Of a stretch of DNA of 20,027 nucleotides, positions 15,117-20,027 are shown in pieces; within the stretch, counting starts at the first letter, position 1, and every line of letters begins with the position of its first letter. The DNA comes from a virus. The notes under the pieces were generated by a model. It worked only from the letters and a program-made list of their open reading frames with translations, was not told the DNA's origin and searched no databases. The stretch is from positions 1 through 20,027 of the IMG/VR virus record IMGVR_UViG_3300036715_002971; one strand, 5' to 3'. Made by a program: the position numbers and the translations under genes.

Positions 15117-15737
15117 ATGAAGTTTAAAATCGTCACTAATAAAGACCAACTCCACCGCCCAACATCTCCGGTTTCCTCCGTTGAAGAAGGAACGGAAATC
15201 GCAAATAAACTGATTGAAGCTCTTGATGAAATCAAATATGGTATCGGTTTATCCGCTAACCAAATTGGTATTCAAAAAAGTGTCTCCATCATTCGTATCA
15301 AGAAAGATGAGCCACCTCTCATTCTAATGAATCCTCAAATTACCGAGTATAGCCCTGAAAAGGTTATTTATTTAGAAGGGTGTTTGAGTATTCCGGGAAA
15401 AGCAGTAACAACATTTCGTTCAGCTAAGATTGTTGTGACTACCCTAAATCACGCTAATCCTCTTCCCTTTGGAGCAGATGTTATGCCTGTTACGAAGGAC
15501 TCAATTAACACCGATGATGGATTGGTTAAAGCAGTTTGTGTTCAACACGAGATTGACCACTTGAACGGAAGATTGATGATTGACCCGGGTATTCGTATCA
15601 TTCGGCCAGCTCAGATAGCACAAGTAAAACACGGACGTAATGATAAGGTGATGATTAGTAAAGGCGAAGATACAAAGTATTTAAAATACAAACACGCTCT
15701 TGAGCTTGTTCAGAATGAAGGATGGAAAATACTATGA
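15117..15737 (+). CDS. def: Peptide deformylase
   Basis: A 206-residue metalloenzyme that removes the formyl group from N-terminal formyl-methionine. All three motifs are present: GLSANQIG (44-51, motif 1), EGCLS (87-91, motif 2, metal ligand C89), and QHEIDH (143-148, motif 3, ligands H144 and H148, catalytic E145). The distance from C89 to H144 is 13 residues longer than between Cys90 and His132 in E. coli, owing to a segment around PLPFGADVMPVTKDSINTDDG. The C-terminal ~50 residues extend beyond the catalytic core. Deformylases are known in cyanophages and other marine phages. ATG 15117 has no Shine-Dalgarno. The stop overlaps the next gene's ATG. Confidence 0.95.
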   Translation: MKFKIVTNKDQLHRPTSPVSSVEEGTEIANKLIEALDEIKYGIGLSANQIGIQKSVSIIRIKKDEPPLILMNPQITEYSPEKVIYLEGCLSIPGKAVTTFRSAKIVVTTLNHANPLPFGADVMPVTKDSINTDDGLVKAVCVQHEIDHLNGRLMIDPGIRIIRPAQIAQVKHGRNDKVMISKGEDTKYLKYKHALELVQNEGWKIL

Positions 15738-15922
15738 GTGATCATTACGACCTTTTGTTGGAAATAAAAGAAACACTAAAATACGCTATCAAACACAAAG
15801 ACTGGTCAGATGTTTGTGAGATAGTAGAACAAATAAATGAAGAACTCGATATCGAGGAGAAGGTTGAATACGTTTCAGCTAGAGACCGAGACGAGGAGCT
15901 AAATGAGGAGGATGAATCGTGA
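15734..15922 (+). CDS. Small acidic hypothetical protein
   Basis: A 62-residue protein starting MSDHYDLLLEI at ATG 15734, in an ATGA overlap with def; another in-frame ATG at 15722 would add four residues. It is helical and strongly acidic towards the C-terminus (EELDIEEK, DRDEELNEEDES). No family is recognised. It sits between def and a small membrane protein, each joined by 4-base overlaps, so it is probably translated as part of the same operon. Confidence 0.65.
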   Translation: MSDHYDLLLEIKETLKYAIKHKDWSDVCEIVEQINEELDIEEKVEYVSARDRDEELNEEDES

Positions 15923-16170
15923 TTGAATACATTGTAATTGGATTGCTGTTGGCACTTGTCGGTGTATTAATCTATACCAACATAAATCTCCTCAATAAAC
16001 TCGAGGTTTACGAAGACTGGGTTGGCATGTTCAAAGGAGAAGTCGAAAAAGTTTATTTTCGATTAAAAGCAACAGATGAAAAGAATCTGTTTGAAAAAGA
16101 TGATGATGTTGGTTTTGTATTCAGTGAAATTCTTCGAATTACCGAAGAATTCAATCGTAAGGTTAAATAA
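15919..16170 (+). CDS. Small single-pass membrane protein
   Basis: An 83-residue protein from GTG 15919, with GAGGAGG starting about 13 bases upstream and a GTGA overlap with the preceding stop. Residues ~3-22 form one membrane helix (IEYIVIGLLLALVGVLIYTN), followed by a charged helical region ending with DDDVGFVFSEILRITEEFN. Short N-anchored proteins with a similar D-D-x-G-F-x-F ending occur near late sigma genes in marine T4-like phages, from memory. Function unknown. Two bases separate it from the sigma-factor gene. Confidence 0.75.
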   Translation: MIEYIVIGLLLALVGVLIYTNINLLNKLEVYEDWVGMFKGEVEKVYFRLKATDEKNLFEKDDDVGFVFSEILRITEEFNRKVK

Positions 16171-16172
16171 AA

Positions 16173-17090
16173 ATGGCTAAGAAACTTTCTAAGAAAAAAA
16201 AGGCGGTCAAAAAGAAAAACGCAGCAGCCAATCCGAAGAACAAGAAAAAAGTTCCGAAGAAGGTTTCTAACATTAAGAAACCAAGTAAGAAAAAGTTTGT
16301 CAAGCTTGAGATATGCAACACCCTTCCAATTGAAGCTAAAATAGTAACAGAAGCTCTAGTTGAAACTAGACCTGCTACAAAGGCTCCAAGAGTAAAACGC
16401 GGAACTGGAGCAATCATGTATTTCACAAAAGATACAGAGGACGCTATTGTTGCATTTAACACCACTCACGATCAGGCAGAAAAGAACAAAATCTACAACG
16501 AAAAAATCAGAGCTGCATTTGAAAAAATTGCTGAGAACATCTTTAATACTTTCAAATTCAGCTACAATGAGGTTAGTCCAATAAAGGTTCAAGAGGAAGC
16601 TGTATCTCATATGGTTGCTAACATGGAAAAATATGACCGTGAGAAGGGTAAGGCATTCAGCTACTTCTCAATTGTTGCAAAGCACTGGTTCATTCTTGAG
16701 AACAACAATAACTACCGCAGATTCAAGAAGCATACAAGCATCAGTGAACAACCGGGAGAAGTTGGAGAGTTTGTTGTTGAACCAGAACATCAGAAGCGTG
16801 AAAATGAAACGCGTGAGTTTATCAAACTGATGGTTGAGTATTGGGATAAAAATGTCGGCGACCATTTCACTAAAGATAGGGATTTGGATATTGCAAACGC
16901 CGTCATTGAAATTTTCAGAAACTCAGACCGAATTGATGTGTTTAATAAAAAGGCTCTCTATCTCTACATCCGTGAAATAGCTGGCTGCCAGACCCAACAC
17001 ATTACGAAGGTAATAAATCGAATGAAAGAACAGCAAAAAGCGATATTTGAGGAGTATTTGTCTAAGGGTTCCATTAATATCGACAATTAA
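16173..17090 (+). CDS. 55: Late-transcription sigma factor, T4 gp55-like
   Basis: A 305-residue protein. The central region resembles phage late sigma factors of the gp55 type: AFEKIAENIFNTFKFSY, then VQEEAVSHMVANMEKYDREKGKAFSYFSIVAKHWF and an Asn-rich stretch with NNYRRFKKH, matching sigma region 2 logic (core binding and -10 recognition). It would direct host RNA polymerase to late promoters, with the sliding clamp as activator in T4. It is much longer than T4 gp55 (185 residues): the first 44 residues contain 21 lysines, and the C-terminal ~120 residues are an added helical domain. An AAGG lies about 10 bases before ATG 16173. A terminator follows the gene. Confidence 0.85.
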   Translation: MAKKLSKKKKAVKKKNAAANPKNKKKVPKKVSNIKKPSKKKFVKLEICNTLPIEAKIVTEALVETRPATKAPRVKRGTGAIMYFTKDTEDAIVAFNTTHDQAEKNKIYNEKIRAAFEKIAENIFNTFKFSYNEVSPIKVQEEAVSHMVANMEKYDREKGKAFSYFSIVAKHWFILENNNNYRRFKKHTSISEQPGEVGEFVVEPEHQKRENETREFIKLMVEYWDKNVGDHFTKDRDLDIANAVIEIFRNSDRIDVFNKKALYLYIREIAGCQTQHITKVINRMKEQQKAIFEEYLSKGSINIDN

Positions 17091-17100
17091 TATAACAATC

Positions 17101-17136
17101 AACCCCTCCACCAAAACTTCGGAGGGGTTATTATTT
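17101..17136 (+). terminator. Intrinsic terminator after the sigma-factor gene
   Basis: AACCCCTCC (17101-17109) pairs perfectly with GGAGGGGTT (17121-17129), with an 11-base loop and a T-rich tail (ATTATTTATA). It ends the def to sigma-factor unit; the next ATG is only 14 bases beyond the stem. Confidence 0.9.
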
Positions 17137-17139
17137 ATA
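17132..17139. promoter_or_regulatory. TATTTATA motif before the baseplate block
   Basis: The octamer lies 3 bases before ATG 17143, the same spacing as at 11445-11452. It overlaps the tail of the terminator, so it could simply be the U-rich tract. The reverse complement is TATAAATA. Confidence 0.3.
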
Positions 17140-17142
17140 TAC

Positions 17143-17538
17143 ATGGAAAATGACTATGAAATATACAAAGGCAAAACCTTCGCGGGTATCTGCAAAGACA
17201 TTGTAAAAAACTCAGAAGATAAGAAGAATCAGGTCGACATACTGATTACAGATTTAAGGGGAATGATTAAAACTGTAGCCGATGCTATGATGATAATTCC
17301 TCTCCTAAAAGAATACTACGACATTGGTATTCGTAATGATGAACAGCTCATCAAATTGGCTGCTATTATCCAACGTATTATAAGTGGAAAGGTTTCGGAA
17401 GGAGAAGTCAACGGAGGACTCTTGACAGATGAAGAAAAGAAGCAATTGATGTCCGTTGTAGAAGCAACAGTTGCTGAAGTTTCAGTGAAAAAAGATACGG
17501 CTGAGGCTGTTGATAAGCTGATGAAGGAAAAGAAGTAA
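17143..17538 (+). CDS. Hypothetical helical protein at the head of the baseplate block
   Basis: A 131-residue protein from ATG 17143, with no Shine-Dalgarno apart from the GGAGGGG of the terminator stem, which is too far upstream. It is mostly helical: MENDYEIYKGKTFAGICKDIVKNSEDKKNQVDILI, then IPLLKEYYDIGIRNDEQLIKLAAIIQRII, then a Lys/Glu-rich C-terminus (VDKLMKEKK). No family is recognised. Its stop overlaps the start of the spike gene by one base (TAATG), which suggests coupled production and a possible baseplate or assembly role; this is inference. Confidence 0.75.
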   Translation: MENDYEIYKGKTFAGICKDIVKNSEDKKNQVDILITDLRGMIKTVADAMMIIPLLKEYYDIGIRNDEQLIKLAAIIQRIISGKVSEGEVNGGLLTDEEKKQLMSVVEATVAEVSVKKDTAEAVDKLMKEKK

Positions 17539-19082
17539 TGGCTTATTCAAAAAACAAACACCGTAATGAAAAGTTGGCTCAACAGGATAATTACCTGACC
17601 AGCAACCGTAATCTGACGCTTAGAAAGCCAGAGGCGTCTCAGTTTTATGAATTTGAACCTGGAATAGTATTAGACGTAATCCTTGACGAAAACCATCCAG
17701 AATTCAAAAACAAAACACTGGACGCAGATGATTATCCACCAAATGCGGACGGGTCAAGTCCTTCGTTCGATGACCCAAATTTTTCGTGGATTGGCCGAGC
17801 GAAGATAAGACTTGTTTACAGCCAGAATGGAACAGAAAAAGAACTTTTGGGATGGATTCAGCCTCTTGAAAACACCGGAATAACTGAGGTTCCTTTGGTC
17901 AATGAAGTTGTTGCCGTAGTAAGATATTTCAACACTTATTATTACACACGAAAGTTGAATCTAAAGTCAATGATTAACGCAAATGCTGACATCAATCTTG
18001 AAAGAGTTTATGGTTTGGTTGATGGAAATCACGAAGAAGATAGTATAGATTTTTATAAAGGCCCCCAATCAGAATTAGCTGCCAACAAGGTTGAACAAAT
18101 CAACGTTGGTGCTATTGGACGATATTTCAAATTCAATCATAAAATTCGAGCCCTTCAGAGATTTGAGGGAGATACAATAGTAGAGTCACGTTTTGGTTCA
18201 TCGATTAGATTTGGAGCATATGACGATAGCCGAAAAAATGATAGTGGATTGAATGACTATTCCGACTTCGGCGGGAATCCAATGGTTCTCATTCGAAATC
18301 GTCAGACACCAATTACCACAATTAGCGGAAACCCCGCAAAGTTCAATAAAGGTTACGTAGTGGAGGACATCAATAAAGACGGCTCTTCCATTCAAATCAC
18401 TTCGGGAAAGACAATCACAAAATTCGTTCCCACTATATCCACTTCAATTTTTCAGTCTAAAAAAACGAGTGAGCAATCTATATTTACTCCGAAAAAAATT
18501 ACATCGTTTGAGATTCCCGTATTAGATGGAGATCAAATCGTAATAAATAGCGATAGATTGATATTTTCTTCGAAGGCGGGAGAAACGTTACATTACTCAA
18601 AGAAAAGATACGCGATTTCAACCGATGAAGAATATACGGTTGATTCGAAAAAACAAATGGTGTTTACTTCTCGTGACAAATACACTGTCGATGTTGAGAA
18701 AGAATTGATATTGACATCAAATACTGTCGCCGCGATAAATGCTCCTAAGTTGTATTTGGGTGAACACGGTGATGTCAATGAGCCGGTTCTTCTTGGTAGA
18801 ACCACTGCGTTGTGGTTGAATACGTTGTGTAATTTTATGATTAACAACATTGACATTCAAATTGGATTGGCTCAAACAATGAGGAGCCATACCCATATTT
18901 CTGAATCGGGAACCACCGGAACATCCGCTGAGGATTCCGCTGAGCAAATAACATCATACATAGATTCTTTGGTTTCTACCAGAACCCAATTAGAAGAATT
19001 GCGTGATACATTACCAAGCACAATGAGCCGTAGAGTGTTTACGGTCGGTGGTGGCGGCGCTTTAGGAAAGGACGGAAAATAA
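17538..19082 (+). CDS. Baseplate central spike/hub protein, gp5/VgrG-like
   Basis: A 514-residue structural protein. AAGGA nine bases before ATG 17538 supports the start. Residues ~84-142 (WIGRAKIRLVY, GWIQPLENTG, VPLVNEVVAVV, YYYTRKLN) look like the OB-fold found in T4 gp5 and VgrG spikes. Residues ~215-250 have TIVESRFGSSIRFG. Residues ~333-428 are short alternating strands (QIVINSDRLIFSSK, YTVDSKKQMVFTSRDKYTVDV, ELILTSNTVAAINAPKLYLG), consistent with a triple-stranded beta-helix. EPVLLG and a helical C-terminal region follow. No lysozyme domain is present, unlike T4 gp5. It probably forms the cell-puncturing trimer at the baseplate centre. Confidence 0.8.
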   Translation: MAYSKNKHRNEKLAQQDNYLTSNRNLTLRKPEASQFYEFEPGIVLDVILDENHPEFKNKTLDADDYPPNADGSSPSFDDPNFSWIGRAKIRLVYSQNGTEKELLGWIQPLENTGITEVPLVNEVVAVVRYFNTYYYTRKLNLKSMINANADINLERVYGLVDGNHEEDSIDFYKGPQSELAANKVEQINVGAIGRYFKFNHKIRALQRFEGDTIVESRFGSSIRFGAYDDSRKNDSGLNDYSDFGGNPMVLIRNRQTPITTISGNPAKFNKGYVVEDINKDGSSIQITSGKTITKFVPTISTSIFQSKKTSEQSIFTPKKITSFEIPVLDGDQIVINSDRLIFSSKAGETLHYSKKRYAISTDEEYTVDSKKQMVFTSRDKYTVDVEKELILTSNTVAAINAPKLYLGEHGDVNEPVLLGRTTALWLNTLCNFMINNIDIQIGLAQTMRSHTHISESGTTGTSAEDSAEQITSYIDSLVSTRTQLEELRDTLPSTMSRRVFTVGGGGALGKDGK

Positions 19083-19083
19083 A

Positions 19084-19776
19084 ATGAGTGGACTGATTTC
19101 AAATATTCTAAAATCTGCTTCGACGGTTGCTCCATCGGCGACAAAAGTTGAGCCAGCTTTCAAGTCCGTGAACTCCAAAGTAGATAACGCTTCATCTGCA
19201 ATTGGCTCTGCTTCTTCCAAAATTTCCGAATCAACAATTTCGACAGTTGCTAGTGTTGATTCCACAACTTCTAAAGTAACGACCAAGCTCGAAGCCGCTG
19301 GAAAAGGTATTGATGGAATCGTTAAAGGGGCAACTGCTCCACTGGACAAATCTGTTTCTGGAATTACAAAAAAAATTGAAAGTTTCAAAATACCAGAATT
19401 CAAACTACCTCCAATAGCATTTCCATCATTAGCATTCCCGCTTATCAAGATACCAGTCATTCCATTTAAAATACCGAAAATACCTTCATTTCCTTTTCCA
19501 ACTCTACCAAGTTTACCAAAACTACCGAGCTTACCGAGTCTACCGAAATTGCCAAGTTTGCCAAAGTTGCCAGATGTCGCTGGAGAAATTAATAGAGTTA
19601 AATCTCAAGTATCTACAGAAATTGACACAATTAAATCTCAAACAACCGGTCAGGTATCCAACCAATTGAGCAATGTAACGGATGCCACATCTCAATTAAA
19701 ACAAGAAAAAAATAACATTGGCAATTTAAAAATGGCAAATATTCCCAAAATTCCATCTCCTCCGCCCGGCGGATGA
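19084..19776 (+). CDS. Pro-rich low-complexity virion-associated protein
   Basis: A 230-residue protein, one base after the spike gene's stop, with GGA seven bases before the ATG. Residues 1-~95 are Ser/Thr/Ala/Lys-rich and helical. Residues ~101-163 repeat hydrophobic-Pro steps (KIPEFKLPPIAF, IPKIPSF), ending in LPSLPKLP units. Residues ~165-215 form a second helical region (INRVKSQVSTEIDTIKSQT), and the chain ends IPKIPSPPPGG. The layout suggests two coiled regions joined by a stiff polyproline-like rod. No family is recognised; position suggests a baseplate or spike-associated part. Confidence 0.7.
   Translation: MSGLISNILKSASTVAPSATKVEPAFKSVNSKVDNASSAIGSASSKISESTISTVASVDSTTSKVTTKLEAAGKGIDGIVKGATAPLDKSVSGITKKIESFKIPEFKLPPIAFPSLAFPLIKIPVIPFKIPKIPSFPFPTLPSLPKLPSLPSLPKLPSLPKLPDVAGEINRVKSQVSTEIDTIKSQTTGQVSNQLSNVTDATSQLKQEKNNIGNLKMANIPKIPSPPPGG
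19498..19573 (+). repeat. Degenerate LPSLPKLP coding repeat
   Basis: Tandem 9-base units of the type CTACCRARY encode Leu-Pro-Ser/Lys steps (residues ~139-163 of the Pro-rich protein). DNA identity between units is moderate; the amino-acid periodicity is regular. Confidence 0.8.
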
Positions 19777-19807
19777 TGGTTTCAATTTTACAATAACCAA
19801 ACCTACA

Positions 19808-19819
19808 TTATATTTATAG
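19808..19819. promoter_or_regulatory. TTATATTTATAG motif before the last gene
   Basis: Identical to the 12-mer at 11442-11453. It ends 12 bases before ATG 19832 and its last bases merge with an AGGAAG ribosome site. As a + strand -10-like element, a start near 19824 would fit the downstream gene. Confidence 0.4.
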
Positions 19820-19831
19820 GAAGACATATAT

Positions 19832-20027
19832 ATGAATAAAAACGAACTAATCGAAATTATCCGCGAGGTAGTAAAAGCCGAACTTAGAAGCGCCGGCCCG
19901 ATGCTTGTGCGTGAAGCGTTGCTTGAATCTCTTCAAGGAAATACTGAAAAAACAATCGCTGAAACGTTTACTCCGACCCGCGTTGCACCTCCAAGAACAC
20001 TTGTTCCAAGACAGATTCAGGAAGTCC
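19832..20027 (+). CDS. Hypothetical protein, 3' truncated by the window end
   Basis: ATG 19832 has AGGAAG about 8 bases upstream. Sixty-five residues are visible: MNKNELIEIIREVVKAELRSAGP, then LVREALLESLQGNTEKTIAETFTPTRVAPPRTLVP. The N-terminal amphipathic helix followed by a Pro-containing linker resembles small proteins found after baseplate genes in T4-like phages, but no function can be given. The frame is open to the end of the window. Confidence 0.75.
   Translation, partial: MNKNELIEIIREVVKAELRSAGPMLVREALLESLQGNTEKTIAETFTPTRVAPPRTLVPRQIQEV

Noticed and set aside
17047-17142. N-terminal extension of the 131-residue protein back to an in-frame upstream ATG at 17047
   Set aside because: It would run back through the terminator into the end of the sigma-factor gene; ATG 17143 gives a cleaner protein start.
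19062-19460. 132-residue minus-strand open frame opposite the Pro-rich protein
   Set aside because: Low-complexity complement of a Ser/Lys-rich coding region; all supported genes are on the + strand.

Overview
The window looks like a piece of a large tailed-phage genome of the T4 superfamily (Caudoviricetes, myovirus type). The evidence is a gp55-like late sigma factor, a gp5/VgrG-like baseplate spike protein, several tail-fibre or appendage genes with a typical phage attachment motif, free-standing homing endonucleases and phage-borne peptide deformylase. Every gene I can support lies on the + strand, many with ATGA/GTGA or 1-11 base overlaps. The bacterial host cannot be named. Codon use is AT-leaning, and Shine-Dalgarno sites are clear for some genes and absent for others. 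No tRNA, CRISPR, IS element or origin was seen.

Layout. (1) 2-5732: four virion appendage genes. A 5'-truncated LamG-like fibre C-terminus is followed by three mosaic proteins built from shared modules (attachment domain A, domain B, Pro-Thr linker, InlB/bacterial-repeat domain). (2) 5795-9900: a glycan cassette comprising a GT60-like GlcNAc-transferase family protein, a GT4-type glycosyltransferase and UDP-galactopyranose mutase (glf). A homing endonuclease sits between the first two with seamless 4-base overlaps. (3) 9902-11292: a sigma70-like promoter, an 8-bp tandem repeat, an HD-domain hydrolase and two small genes, followed by a hairpin-rich intergenic region and a terminator. (4) 11456-14001: a small basic protein overlapping a GIY-YIG endonuclease, then a class II CCA-adding enzyme and a GNAT acetyltransferase. 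(5) 14038-15047: a four-helix membrane protein ending at an A10 run. A Pro-rich extension lies in the -1 frame, and the downstream sequence can fold into an H-type pseudoknot. (6) 15059-17136: a strong sigma70-like promoter, peptide deformylase, two small proteins, gp55 and a terminator. (7) 17143-end: a small helical protein, the gp5-like spike, a Pro-rich protein and a 3'-truncated gene.

How the genes may work together. The most interesting reading is that the (Thr-Pro)n linkers of the appendages are O-glycosylated by the adjacent transferases, with glf supplying UDP-galactofuranose; Pro-Thr linkers of cellulosomal scaffoldins carry Galf-containing glycans. This is inference from adjacency and families. 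The CCA-adding enzyme, deformylase and acetyltransferase suggest a phage that maintains translation components. The gp55-like factor probably drives late expression of region 7 and the appendages.
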